DNA of 64,000 nt from Prostheceraeus crozeri (Eukaryota > Platyhelminthes > Polycladida > Euryleptidae): assembly GCA_907163375.1 (NCBI GenBank), contig CAJQUW010004775.1, forward strand, positions 62,001-126,000, written 5' to 3'. This document shows, one piece after another, positions 1-13,100 of the stretch. The notes below the pieces were generated by a model, which was given only the letters and a program-made list of their open reading frames with translations, did not search any database and was not told the DNA's origin. How positions within the stretch are numbered: the first letter of the stretch is position 1; each line of letters opens with the position of its first letter. Both the position numbers and the translations under genes were made by a program.

Positions 1-740
1 TTTGGTATGTTTAATCTTCATAACTCATTGCAAACGATCCTGAGCAGAATGATATTGATGGTTCCTACGGTCCTGGAAAGTCATGGAATTGAAAGGGTGT
101 CCTTGAAAGTCCTGTAACCGTCACAGATATTCATTCTTAAACATCGTTGTTTCTTTGATATTTCCATTTTATCAAATACTTAATTTTTATCATTCACACG
201 TAGATTTTATGTTAAGGACGGAATATGCATCGATCGGAATGGTTGATTTTGAAATGTCAAAAGATTTTACTGAATTTGTATTCAATAAAGCAATATACAA
301 ATGCCCCTGTGCATTTGTTTATTGTGTTGTTCAAGATACTCTCTGTGAACTACCTGATATATTGAAGTGCACTGCTATATCCTGTCAAAATCGCTTTCAT
401 ATTGGGCTCAATAAAAATTGGATTTCTAGTGATCGATGATAATGTAAATCGTTCCATATTCAGGCAATGCCGTTTGACAAGCAGTTTGCTAATCGCTAAA
501 TTTGACCTGTCAGAAGAATAACACGTGGCATGCAAAGTTTTGTATCACTTAACATCCGCGTAAAGCTTTGAATTTATGCGTGAATACTTAGCAGTTTCCA
601 TCGCTGCTACTTTTTGCAGCTCTGTAACATCTGCTCAAATGAATCTTCTGCTTTATCACGTTCACTTTCAAGCCCTTATACACGTATATACAATTCATAG
701 GTTGTTTGGTCTATACTCTATATGTTTCATGAATGAATGA
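1..740. other. No gene recognised
   Basis: Apart from the short TCCTGGAAAGTC repeat near 60-120, nothing is recognised. The 94-codon frame at 155-439 has no family features and no splice context. Upstream TM9SF2 exons were looked for here and not found. Confidence 0.5.
60..120 (+). repeat. Short repeat with TCCTGGAAAGTCATGGAA
   Basis: TCCTGGAAAGTCATGGAATT here resembles TCCTGAAAAGTCATGGAAAG near 2760. This phrase is familiar from dispersed DNA-transposon-derived repeats in several animals. Only the core is shared, so the boundaries are unclear. Confidence 0.35.
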
Positions 741-1350
741 ATTTATAAAACTAAGACAAGGTCAATAATAAAATAGATTGAATAGCTTTCGACTACGTCT
801 TTGTCAATTCACTAAAAAAACATCTATTTTAATATAAAACTCTAACAGAGCAAGAACATCTTAATTGTAATAGCAGCCTTGTTCATCAACATTTTTATCA
901 AAACATCGATTGCCTCCATCTGCCAATGATATAATAGTAGAAATCTTACAACGTAATTTCACTAATGTTTACGAACGCAAAATTTGTGAGAGATATTTTA
1001 CCAAAACCAAAAGGCCTGGAATCAATGTAATGTATAACAGTATGTAACATGATATCTTGTCTAACATTCACCATAGTATTCATTTTGCATCTCATTTTGA
1101 AAAGTTTCTGTGATATACTGTCAAAAATGTCTTTTTGCTCTGTTAAATTAGTGAAATTACGTTGTAAGATTTCTACTTTTACATCATTGGCAGATGGAGG
1201 CAATCGATGTTTTGATGAAAATGTTGATGAACAAGGCTGCTATTACAATTAAGATGTTCTTGCTCTGTTAGAGGTAGTTGCTGATAATTTAATTGACAAA
1301 GACGTATTCAATACATTTCATTATTGACCTTCTCTTCGTTTTATAAATTG
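741..1350. mobile_element. Long palindromic (foldback/MITE-like) element
   Basis: The left arm (741-964) and right arm (about 1147-1350) are reverse complements at about 80-90%. Shared blocks include TTTATAAAAC, AAGGTCAATAAT, TACGTCTTTGTCAATT, TCTAACAGAGCAAGAACATC and CATCGATTGCCTCCATCTG. The spacer is about 180 bases. An 85-codon frame on the - strand (946-1203) runs from the right arm through the spacer, but it is not a recognised protein. Confidence 0.8.
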
Positions 1351-2227
1351 AACAATTAGGTCAATGGTGAACCGAATTAATGATTGAATGACAGTGAACT
1401 ATGTAATGGAGCACTGTTAATGTTTAGAAATTAATGCGACCACTGTCAACTGCTGATGTCAATGCATGTATTTGAAGTTGTGAAAAGGATTAATTCATTC
1501 TATTTAATGTAATACAAGTTTTATTTAAATCGACATTTATTCTCTTAGATCTAAATATGATTTAGGCCAGAAACACAATTTATTCCTTAAAGTTTACATT
1601 TATGCATACAAAATGCGACAATTAAGCTCCCGGTATGGTTGAAATTATTTGAATTTCGTCATTGAAATTCGCTCAGTATTGTTGAAATTGTCAGAAGGGT
1701 GATCGATGAACAATGCCGCCGGCCTCTTATTATTCAATCAGTATCTCCATGTTTAAAGTCGCAACTTTCATTCCATGTGGACATGACCGTGAACAAGCTC
1801 TTGTCGTTGTGGTAATTTTCTTCAAATACTCAATACCTATCGAAGAAAATATGCGACTTTCTTTTTTACATTATAAGGCCAGGTTACGTAGAGAACTCGT
1901 CCTTTCCTTCCGAAATGCATGCAGACCGCTGTGTTACGTGCATCCTTCTAACTCGTAAAGTTAGGGTACGTGGAAAATCGTCTCCTGATTCCTAAATGCG
2001 TATACACCTATGTGTTTAGTATACTTTTGAAAGTGACACTTACATAAGAACTTTTGAAATTAGTTATTGTTAGCGTATTATCGTTATCTAATTAGCGTAT
2101 CTTCTGTGAGACTTGGTGTACAAGAAACATCATCCCGATATTTGGAAAATACATCCTCTTCTTGATTCTTGCACCTCTCTCTATATATATACTTGCACCT
2201 ATAGACATAGTTTTTATATTTACCGTT
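1351..2227. other. No gene recognised
   Basis: AT-rich sequence with short, unconvincing frames only (e.g. 1713-1958). It is presumed TM9SF2 intron. Confidence 0.5.
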
Positions 2228-2420
2228 AAAGCTTTTTTTACGTCACCACTCCCCATACTTGGGGCTTGGACGGTGCTGACACAGTCAGACTTATGGAGTG
2301 TTGTAGTACTTTTAGTCCGGATGCCCTTCCCGCCGACTTCCAATGACACCCTCGGGGCTCGACCTCTGGACCAAAAGATCGCTAGGCCAAGCACTTTACC
2401 ACTGTGCCACGGAGACCACT
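2228..2420 (-). mobile_element. tRNA-derived SINE, copy 1
   Basis: Read on the - strand it starts like a tRNA: GGTCTCCGTGGCAC, an A-box-like TGGCACAGTGG, then a B-box-like AGGTCGAGCCCC. The body includes GAAGTCGGCGGGAAGGGCAT. The copy at 52864-53048 is about 90% identical over the same length, so this is a dispersed family. Overlapping open frames on both strands are by-products of the SINE. Confidence 0.85.
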
Positions 2421-2734
2421 ACTAAAGGAGGATTATAATGTATATTTGCATATGGAATAGTGCTTTTCATTATTCTCATTATGAATCATTTTCTACGAGA
2501 ATCCGCCTGAATAGGATTGTAAACGGAGAAACGGCGTTCTACCTTCCGCTGTCACTACTCCTACTCCGTAGGTATATGTCACTTGTGAAAGAGCATGAAG
2601 GCAATAGTTTAAAGCCGTGAATAAGCTTTCAACTCCTATTGTTTAATCACATGTATAATTTCAGCAATGAAATTTCGTTATGCATCGGGAGGAACTGCAT
2701 GTATTGGCATTGTTGCAATTTAAGGCAACTTTTG

Positions 2735-2830
2735 GGTCCTGGAACATTATCAAAAATGTCCTGAAAAGTCATGGAAAGTTCTACAATGACAATGTTGAGA
2801 AGGCCATGGAACCATGGATATTCCATCATT
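2735..2830 (+). repeat. Second copy of the TCCTG..AAGTCATGGAA repeat
   Basis: GGTCCTGGAAC, then TCCTGAAAAGTCATGGAAAG and AAGGCCATGGAACCATGGA, match the phrase at 60-120. The 62-codon and 72-codon open frames over this stretch are explained by the repeat and not by a gene. Confidence 0.35.
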
Positions 2831-4036
2831 CCTCTAAAGGCTTCTACATGCGATTTCATCTTCAATAGTCTGTCATGTCGTTGATTTTCAAAAAAAAAGA
2901 ATTGAATGAGCTTTCTTGCGTGAACATTAAAGATACAGTGCTCATGCCATCAACACTCACATTATTTATTAGTTTACCAAATAGAATAGGGTTCTATTCA
3001 TTGAAATTTTTTCAGAGCTAATTGCCCACAATACCAATAGCGCCAATATCGCAGATACCGATAGAGATAGATGTGAGGATGAAGGAAGATAGTACTGGAT
3101 GGGACATATATTTGTTAGTTGTGATTTCTGTTTTTATGGTAGCTTGTAGATAGTAAATCACCACATTAAAGACTTCAGTTTACGTCCAAAGCAATTAATC
3201 TTTACGTTAGCATGCCTGACTTGTCAAGGGATGGTTTGAACTGCTCTAGTTAGTCTGTGGAATTTTTGTTTCAAATGACCTTATGGTTCACATGGTTGAA
3301 TTTTCATAGATACAACTTTCTAGCGATTCTAATTGCCAATTCAAATTTCTGAGGGTGGTCATAGAAGTATTGTTTGTAGAAACAAAAGCTTCTTGTATTC
3401 AATGCTTCCATTATGCGACATAGTGAGACGGTGAGATGAATGCAGACGTGGCAGTTTTAATGGTGATTGCATCTGAAGCATACTTCACTCTAAATTTTTG
3501 AAGAGTTAGATGCATATGCATCTAAGGATGACATTTGGTCTAACTCTCCTGAAAGTAGAAAGCGAATAATTATGAAATTGCGTCGAACTTACTATGAGAC
3601 TTGAGAGATCAAAACGTTTTCTTTAATTTTTTGTTCTTGTTGTCATTATGAGCTTTCGTACTTCATAGCTACTGGATTGAGGTCGAGAAGCATTTCTCGC
3701 ATTGACGTTTCAGTAATGGGTGAGCGAAATCATGAAAATTTATAATGAATCAGACTGTAATGTTTCTTCGTATGGGTGTTGCTTTATCTGATGAAGAGCT
3801 GCAGATTATTTAGGATTAATGATTATGCGAATACGTGTAATATATCATCTACCTACATTGGTATGAGTTATCAAACAACATTTTGGATCTACAGAATTTA
3901 CTGAACGTATACAGCCAGCGCAAACGCGGGCAATTTCATCTATGTTTATACAGGAACTAGTGAATAAGTTCATCACTAATTTCCTGATCAACGTTTGCTG
4001 GTTATCGGCTGTTAACACTTTTTGTGCTCGTTTCAG
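2831..4036. other. Presumed TM9SF2 intron before exon 4037
   Basis: No exon or repeat is recognised. The conserved lumenal block that should precede IKHD (human FCNPGFP...GC and HNHVDI regions) was sought here and not seen. Confidence 0.5.
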
Positions 4037-4151
4037 CATCAAACACGATGGTCATGGGAAGAATTCGTGTAATAGTAAAACTCCACTCACTATTTCTGGC
4101 CAATCGAAAGAAAAAGTGGAATTTCGCTACACGTATTCAGTCTACTTCAAG
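4037..4151 (+). CDS. TM9SF2: TM9SF2 exon: end of lumenal domain
   Basis: An acceptor (tttcag) precedes and a donor (gtgagt) follows. It reads [18 protein letters not shown], then [12 protein letters not shown]. The single cysteine, the proline and the YTYSV block match the human lumenal stretch just before the IKW..RWDY motif. It enters with the third base of a codon and leaves at a codon boundary, which fits the next exon starting Q-N-N-N-I-K-W. Confidence 0.85.
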
Positions 4152-7100
4152 GTGAGTTCTATTTGGAGTTTGCATTGTGCATTTATTGTCGGAAAAGACG
4201 AAAGTTGTTAAGTTATCTGCCTATGATGTAGCGATGATATACTGCTTGTCTTACTAAAACTGGAAGTACTTTGCGTGCTCCCTTTTGGAATGCAATTCAC
4301 CTTCGGGTTTAGGCATTGTTTTAAATGTACCATTCATAAATGAAAAACATAAAGTTGACATTCATGCAGTAACCGCATAGTCGTGATGATAGTAATGTAA
4401 TCTTCATTGTTCTATAAATATCATTCGATAGACGCATTCGACAGTGTGCGCATAAACTAGTTGATGCCTTCTGCTAACAGCAGCTTCTCCGGACTGCGAA
4501 GAAGCTCCGGACTTGATGACAATAATTGTCAGATTGCACTTTTCTTAACAGTGAAACACATGTTATCCGCGACAGATTCGAATGGTGGATCCATATGTAG
4601 TAATCATACTGCTGTCCATTTAGCTACAACCTGAAATTCATAAAATCGACTGAATGAGAAGGTTTTATTTCTTGCAACAATTAACTGTTGTATGAAATGT
4701 CCACATCTTGCAGTAGAGCGGTTAGGAATCCCACCCGCTGCTCCAATACTTGGCATTGATTCACATCCTGCACGATCGATCCCACGTTTCCGTTACGAGT
4801 TGTGAGAAATTATCGATATACATTAGGTTTTTGTGTCAATTTTTTAAAAAATGGATAAAAAACTACTATGGCAGCTAATATGGATAAATGCGGTTAATTG
4901 CAGTAATAATAGCACATTTGATAAGCTTCTGATGCATTTGAATATTAGTAGTTATGAGCATTAATTAGACATACTACTACTTGTGCCACTGATAGAAACT
5001 ATTTTCTAGGACAAACCATGGCAGCTACATGCAGGACAAATCCGCAATGCTGTCTATATATTGCATTCAAAATTCAATGGATGAATGGATGTTGCTTCAC
5101 TAAGTCTCTTCTACAGATACTATTTCGGTAGAGGCATCTATGCAGTAAATGAGTGCGTACCCAAACTGAAGATCTTTTACAAAAGCACACGCAGTGCTAA
5201 TGCACTCACATGCTATCATGTCAGTTTAGAACGTGCACGTGCTGTGGGTCACTCGAAAAGCTTCTTTGTTCGCACGGCTAAGCTTTGGAATCAGCTTCCT
5301 CAGACCACTTTCCTTGACCAATACAATCTTGATACTTCAAGAGGCGTGCGAACCCTAAACCACGGCAAACAGGGTATGAAATCCGACCCATTATACTTAC
5401 ACAAGTGTCCTTTAATTTTTGCAGTGAGAAGCTATCAAACTATCGGCTGCTGTAAGGTCAGGCGCTGTTGATGAAGCGTGTCGGTGAGCTGTTGTTCAGT
5501 GAGTCGGTGATGGTGCCGGTAATGCGCCGGGTTTGTACTTATGGTACAATGAGATGTTGCGACCTTTGATATCGCCCCACAGCAATGTATGAGGATAACA
5601 GACAATCGCTCCGTGTTATCAAATGCGTCGCGATCATCCTCCGCCAGTCCGAGGTGGAGCGCCCAGACGTTGAACTTAGCTTGCCTGCCTAGCTTTCAGC
5701 TTCTCCGTCACGCCATCTATCGGCAACGGTGAATTGTACGGCTCGGATCAAATGCCTTGGTATACAAGAATAGCTACCATCACCTTGAGTAAGGGTTTGC
5801 TCGTCCTAGGAAACGAGATATACCTAAGAGAGGGATGATGGCATATTAGGAAGTGCCTGGTTTCCGGACAGTAGGGTCAGAACCAGTCATCACGGGCGCA
5901 TGGAAGGCTTGGTGCGAGCATTGATGACAGTAGGAGATTGATCAGCGCACTACTGGCTCGCAGCACCTCCCTCTCAACATGAACAACCAACATGCAAGAA
6001 AGCATGTATTTTCCGAACGGCCCTGGCCTATATTGAAATTTGCATGCGTATAACTCCTTTCACCTAAGTCATCCTTTTTTTGTTGTTCGAGGCCAATCAC
6101 TTATAACTTCTTTTAATGTAATGAAGTCATAACGCTACATTAACATTTAAGCATTTGTCGCTGAGTCTTCAAATGTCTGAGAATGTCCCGCACTTGCAAT
6201 TCAAATTATTACTCACATGCTAAAGCTGTAAGCATTTTGAAAATAAACTCAAACGTGAAATCAATCGGATTTCTGGTTAAAAAGTCAGGAGTTTGAGTGC
6301 AACAACGGCCTACTTGCTATTCTTCACATTTTAGTGTTTCAAATGCAGTTTCTGGCACAACGGGCACTTGCAGTGTTTTTTAAGAATCGCACCGCATGGG
6401 AAGACGTACAGCACGCACAGGAATCGTTCAAGAGCATATTTATTGTTATCTAAGAAAAATCATGTCATACCGTAAAATGGGGTGACTTGGGACAATTTTA
6501 ACACTTTTGAAATTTCGAGAAAACGATTGAATTTTTAAAACTCCTGAATAGCCACATTTATGCGGATGGCTAAGAGGAATAAATTTGTAGGTGTAGCGGA
6601 TTCCATCGTCATGTTCTTGTACATGTATTTTTGAAAACATGTACTGTCCCAAGTCACCCCGTGGTGGGGTGACTTGGGACACCTTGCAAACTGAGTGGCA
6701 TTCGCTTCCCACGTGTGCAGATACCTTCGCTTAATATCTTAAAACTCTTGAAATGAACCCCAAATTATTTAAAGTCAAGACAAAACAATTTCAGTGGTCG
6801 ACCCGAATTGGAACAATAAAATCTATTGTTATTAATAGTTTTATGAAATGGAATTAAAAAACGCGTGCATGCAAAAAACAATGTTGTAGTACGGCATAAT
6901 AAAAAAATGTCACTATGCGATCTAGTCAGTCAAGCCTAGCTGTTCCCAACGGTTGTACACCTATTAATTTCACTACATTCAAGCAATCCCCGGCGTGTGG
7001 TACGTGGCTCGCACAAGCTCTGTAGAATTTCTGAGCACAGCACATCCGATTCATCAGGCCTGCTTGGCCACTCAAAGTATGTGCTGACATATGCGTAGGT

Positions 7101-10100
7101 TCACAAAAATATTATTCTGACCGACGACCTTTCCGATGAACTTCTTTTTGTTCCCCGATGCCGTCTGTAGCGCAACCAGAAGCCACATGCCTTTTTATTG
7201 ATGTCTTTCAATTCATGTGAAATTTTTATTGTTGGAAGTTTACTCGTTTCGTCGCACGGTTCATCAGGTTCCGATAAGTGTTAACTAGTCTTTCTGGATC
7301 ATCAACCTCAGCGTCACTAGTGTCGACATCTTCGCCTGAGCTTTCTTCACTGTCTGAAAAATTCGCTGTGACACTCCTCCGACTTAACTTGGATCTCTTC
7401 TGCACCTGACGATTGTTTCCAACGCGGTATCGTATGTCTTGAAGAAATTCAACATCGCAAGACTGTCTGACAGATCAATGCTGCTGAATTCATCATTCGC
7501 TTCGGGTGGTAGCATGTCGAGGACTTTTGTTTAGTGGATATATTCCGGTCGTTCCGAACCCCGCCTATCTGCAAATTAGCTGAGCCTCGGCCATCAAATT
7601 CAATAACTTAGAGTTTCATGTACTTCTCTCAGTTACATGTACTTCATTTGAGTCGTCATTAAGAGAAGCCAGCATGAGTGTATTATATGCCGATCAGATA
7701 GTCTATTAATTCACATCGTATCAGCTGATCACCGCACTGGACATCCATCTCACCGCACTGGAAATTTTCCCATGCAGAAGAGCTTAAAAAAAACGCTGGG
7801 CACGTGTGAAAACCGGAACCCACAATCTCAGTTAAGAGTATTTACATGTCAATGATTCCAATTTTATGTCAAGTTCCTAGATGATATTTGTTTCGCAAAT
7901 ATTCTAGTGCTTGTGATCATAAATTGATTTAATTAAATTTCAGCAAAATAACAACATCAAATGGTCTTCACGTTGGGATTACATCTTGGATTCGATGCCC
8001 CACAGCAATATCCAATGGTTCAGTATTCTCAACTCCCTCGTAATTGTACTTTTCCTTTCTGGTATGGTTGCAATGATTATGCTGCGAACTCTTCACAAAG
8101 ATATTGCGCGTTACAATCAGTTAGAAAATTCGGTAAGTGAATTATTCATCAAGTTTGGTATCAATCAAGAGTAAGATGATGTCCATTGTTATTTCAGGAG
8201 GAGGCTCAAGAAGAATTTGGATGGAAACTTGTCCACGGAGACGTTTTCCGACCTCCCCGCAAAGCTATGCTGCTCTCTGTATTTCTGGGCTCCGGTCTTC
8301 AGATCCTGTTCATGACTCTGATTACACTAGTATTCGCGTGTCTTGGATTCCTGTCCCCAGCAAACCGAGGTGCTCTGATGACCTGTGCTCTTGTGATCTA
8401 TGTCTGTCTTGGTACACCAGCTGGCTATGTGTCCGCTCGAGTTTACAAGATGTGTGGCGGTGAACGATGGAAGACAAACGTGCTGTTAACAGCACTACTG
8501 TGTCCGGGAATAGTCTTTATTGACTTCTTCTTAATGAACACTGTTCTATGGTCAGCTGGAAGCAGTGCAGCCATTCCATTTGGAACGATGGTTGCATTGT
8601 TAGCACTCTGGTTCGGTATATCCGTGCCATTGTGCTTTGTTGGTGCTTATTTTGGATTCAAGAAAAGGGTAAGGACGTTGGATGCTTTTACTGGAGCGTA
8701 AATCCTAATGAATGCTTATTTAAGGGTTTTAAGCCAAGCTGCTAAAATCAAATGTGGCAAAGTGATCTTTCAGTACAAATTCTGAGAACATTGTATCTGC
8801 TTGATAAGGCCGTCTTAACGGTGAAAATTTGTAATGAAAGATAACTTTGCCACAGTTGATTTTAACAGGTTGACTTAAAACCCTTAAATAAATATAACAA
8901 ATGCTGCTTAAAATAAATTACCACATCTTGCCAAACCTAATGAATGTAGTTCCCGGAATTGCTATCTGTCAAAAAGTTTTGCCTCTGTTCGTATGTGGTT
9001 GACTATCCATTGTGCATTTCAGGCTGTGGTGGTTTTCGAGTAGAAAATTTTCAATAGCCAGTCCAGAGGAAGAATAATTTTTTGCACTTACTTAATTTCG
9101 TTACTTGATAAATTGGTGATCATCTTTGTTTATATATTTTTTACAGAAAATTGCGTTGATTTTTTCTATAAATGAATACTTATTGACGGCGTTTGCTGCT
9201 AAAATCATCGAATCACCAGATAATAATTATGTAGCATAAAATTCAGTTATACTAGTATAACGAATGTCTGGCCCTCTGTTCAGTGAAATAAAATTCAGTC
9301 ATTGAAATTTCTCTAGCGGTTTCAATTTTTCTGTCTAAGGCAATATCCTAAACAAAAACAACACTGAATACTTGAACACCAAGGTACTGTTTTAAACATG
9401 CCGTTGCTTACAATCATTACGGAAAAAATAGAATGTTGTTATTTAGCATTTTATTGGTGTTTTACAAGACGAAAATGTTGATTTGATTTTAACATTCAAA
9501 AAATTGCTTTGACTCAACGCAATGTTCGTTTATGTATGAATACTTTGCCTTTCTGAACTCTATTTGTTTTCATTATTTTCTCCAAAAATTTTTCTTTTCT
9601 GCGTGTAGTGTCATATGTGCATGTTCTCGCATATTATCGATTCGATGCTTTATTCCACTATTGACAATTACTACAGATTAATTGTATTCGCAGCTGTCAC
9701 AAATTTTTTCAGTCGTGTTGTAAAATGTTAGTGAACATTGAGCAGCAACTGATTACTGATTTTCACAAATTTCAATGATCGATTTTGAGTAGGGATATTA
9801 TCCTGTGGAGCTATTATTGAGTACTTAGTACAAGCGTACACAATTTCCTCTTATTAAACAAGCGTTTGGTTGATTTAGTAGTTCCGCACTCGTTATTTAC
9901 TAGCGTTAAAGGTAACAAATTGAAGATGTTAGAGACATCTACATTTTGTACTGTCATGATTATGCTGCACTAATGGAATCACCGAATTAAACATTTTGTT
10001 TGTCTGCTTCGGTTTGCTAGAAGTATGATTAATACGAAATCGCCGGCACATCGAGGAACCTATTAAGTGGGCAAAAAGGAATTCCTAATACTTTACAGAG

Positions 10101-13100
10101 ATAAGAAAAAAAAGTCGTGCGTCGCTTGCGGATTGCTCTGAACTCCAGCAAAGTGCTTCGATTGCGAAAATTCCTTCAGATTCGAAGAATTCAGATCATT
10201 GCGCACAAGTTTTCTCCATAATGTTGGCCCTTCCGATCATTATTAAAAAAAGTAGCAGGCGTACGAAAATTAGTTCACTTGATGATTTCACATCATCTTC
10301 TCAGCATTGCTCACTACATAGTGCATACACTGAATCGAATGTTAGCCAGACGATGTGTGTTTTGGTGTGTACGAAGTGATATCACAGTACGCATGCCTCT
10401 CTCACTGTCTCTGGTGTCCTCTGCTGACAGCTTATTGTTTGCCATTTCCAATAGCAAGCGATACACAAATTATCCATTCGAGAAGGAGCAAGTTGTCTAA
10501 TTCTGTGATGTGCAGTTTCGATATAAGGTCACATACAACACTTCCTTTCTAGGAAACCGAAGCGTGCGCAGATGAATCTAATTCTGTGAATGGAATAGTA
10601 GAATTATGAGAAGATAACAAACATACTTCAATTGTTAATATTAACACTCCGTCATAGTTGATCCGTCAATACTGTCCAGCCAACTAAGTCGATTGATCAT
10701 TCAGCTCCTCTAACTTCGGACATTTGGATTAGTGTCAATAGAACATTAAATCAATCAAGAATTCGAACAGTTAATCAGTTTTAGGAATCACGCATTACAT
10801 GAGTATGTCGCCACTGCATGACGGAAATTCAGTGAAATCGACTCCACCACTTGCTCCATTTAGACTTGAACAAGCAGGGAATGCCCTAAAAATGCGATGA
10901 TCAATAATAGTAAGTACTGCAGTAGCAGAGACGTGTGCATGTCAGTGTGTGCGCCATAATGTATGTTGCCTAGAGTAGTGTCAATGACAGCAGTGGGATA
11001 AGCTTTATGAAGATTCTTCTTTAGAATCGCCGATATCTCAACGCCGAATGCGAATAATGAATGTTGACCTTCAAAGATATGTTCAAGTTTTCTGACATTC
11101 CATGTGAATTTCATGCACTCATTGATGCAAAATAAAGTAAGGCCCAAAGATTTCGGAATTTTTTTCTTGCACTTCATCAAATCTCCGGCTAAAGATTTCT
11201 AGCCGACTTACCATGTCAGATAAGCATAAGTTCAAAATTATAAAACTTTGTTCCTATAAATGATTTGACGCAAGCACTTCTTCTGATGAAAACAGAAGAC
11301 CATCAATTATACCGAAGCAGAAATACATTGGTATAAGTGTCATTCCCCTTCATAAAAAAAGCTGTATCAGATTGACTCAAGGCGTGATATGAATTTTACA
11401 TCAATTAATTTATTTAGCGCACAATATTGTGGTGTTTCACTCGCATAATCCATAGACTTAAAGTCCCCTGAAAAAAGTTAGTAGCTATGAAGAAATTGTA
11501 GAGGGAAAATGTATCAAAAGGAAAAGTCTTGAGTCTGCACTTAAAAGATAAGATTATAGGCTTTGACACATTCTCTGAATGCCTGGCACACGAGATATGT
11601 CAAAAGTCACAGATGTTGGAATTCCAACAAATTAGTTCCAATGATTACTCACACATGATAAACCACAAGCCACAAGTCGTGGAATTCCAACAAAAATGGA
11701 CGCTGATGACTGATGCAGGAAGTCTTTACTCTTTAACAGAGCCTTGTGATAATATCTGCATGAACAGTTTGCTCAAATCGCCGTCAACTTTTGACTTAAC
11801 TTCGTCTGAATGCCTCTCGTGTCTCGGAACATGGAATTCCATGCTCGGAAGTATAATCAACATGTTTTTCAATTTGTTTAATACATCATATACAAATAGC
11901 AGCAATGGTTTGACTCAACTGGAATTCCAATTAGTCCAGATGCAGATATGATTAAGCTGAATTCACTGTTGATGCGAATCTACTTTATTATTTGCATCAC
12001 ATTGTGTTGAGATTTATATCTTTAAACTCACTATGTGATCATCAATGATTGAAATGGTATAGCGATTTCTCAGCGGTATGGAATGCGTCGATGAAGAACA
12101 TGATTGTCATTGTCATTGCTTAGATTATATGTGACTTAAGTTGCTCATTCTACGCTTCAATCGTATGACTGTAATGAATGACCTTAACTAATTCTATAGA
12201 AAGTTTTGTCGTAGAAATGACAGCTTCCATAATTTATTACAGGTTGTCGATCACCCGGTGCGAACAAACCAAATACCGCGTCAAATTCCGGATCTCAGTT
12301 TTTATACTCGCCCTATACCGGGCATTCTTATGGGAGGAATACTGCCCTTTGGTTGCATTTTCATCCAACTATTTTTCATTTTGAACAGTATCTGGTAAGT
12401 GATTGATATTGAAAGCTTCAGGTCTTCACCCACTAGCATACAGATGAGTAGCATTACAAATAATTAGAATTCAAAATTATAAGTCATGCTTGTGGTCGAA
12501 GTTATATTTTCTGTTTATTGAATTTTGAGATTTCTGATTTTGCTCACAACATTAGTTTTTCGTCATCATATTGGTTAAAGTCTTTCATGCACTCAAATTT
12601 AGTAGACAAAGTACGGTGCACTAATAATGTAGTGAAATAGTTAAGAACCAGCAAGCTAGTTGTGAACGCTCATGTAGATCTCTTTATGCTCGCGATCGTT
12701 AGCTATGAAAAAAGAATCATGCATTGTAATCAAATCCCTAGCCGGCATACTTAAGCATCTGTCACAACTGAATCTTCTTAACATATTCATCGCCTTTCAT
12801 TGCAAAGTATCCTAATCCTTTTCACCATTGTATAGTAATATGCATTTATACTGCACGTATGGTTGATTTGTTGAATTATATTAGATTGCTATTCCTGATA
12901 AGCTAGAATGGCATAAGTTTCGTGTTATTTCATTACTTCTTATATCATATCCCATGTACCAAATATCTCTTTGAACGTGAAGATTTCCTAATTAAAGGGA
13001 ATATTCATTGATTTGTATATTTATGATGACATTCTTGATTACATTACATCAGTTAGTAACTATTGCAATTATTTGCCATGGATATTCAATTAGTTGAAAT

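Larger units (their letters stand above)
8891..12242. other. TM9SF2 intron
   Basis: It holds the unrecognised frame at 11529-11951, a GGAATTCC cluster and the short repeat at 10556. Nothing else is recognised. The 106-codon - strand frame 10860-11180 shows no family features. Confidence 0.55.

Noticed and set aside
2340-2420. Possible functional tRNA gene
   Set aside because: Only A- and B-box-like words are kept, the cloverleaf is imperfect, and the block is part of a dispersed SINE.
2092-2425. 100-codon - strand and 87-codon + strand frames
   Set aside because: Both fall in the tRNA-derived SINE, and the same - strand peptide recurs in the second copy at 52.8-53.0 kb.
5085-5471. 128-codon frame as a host gene
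   Set aside because: Its first two-thirds match the C-terminal end of LINE polyproteins and the rest has no pattern.
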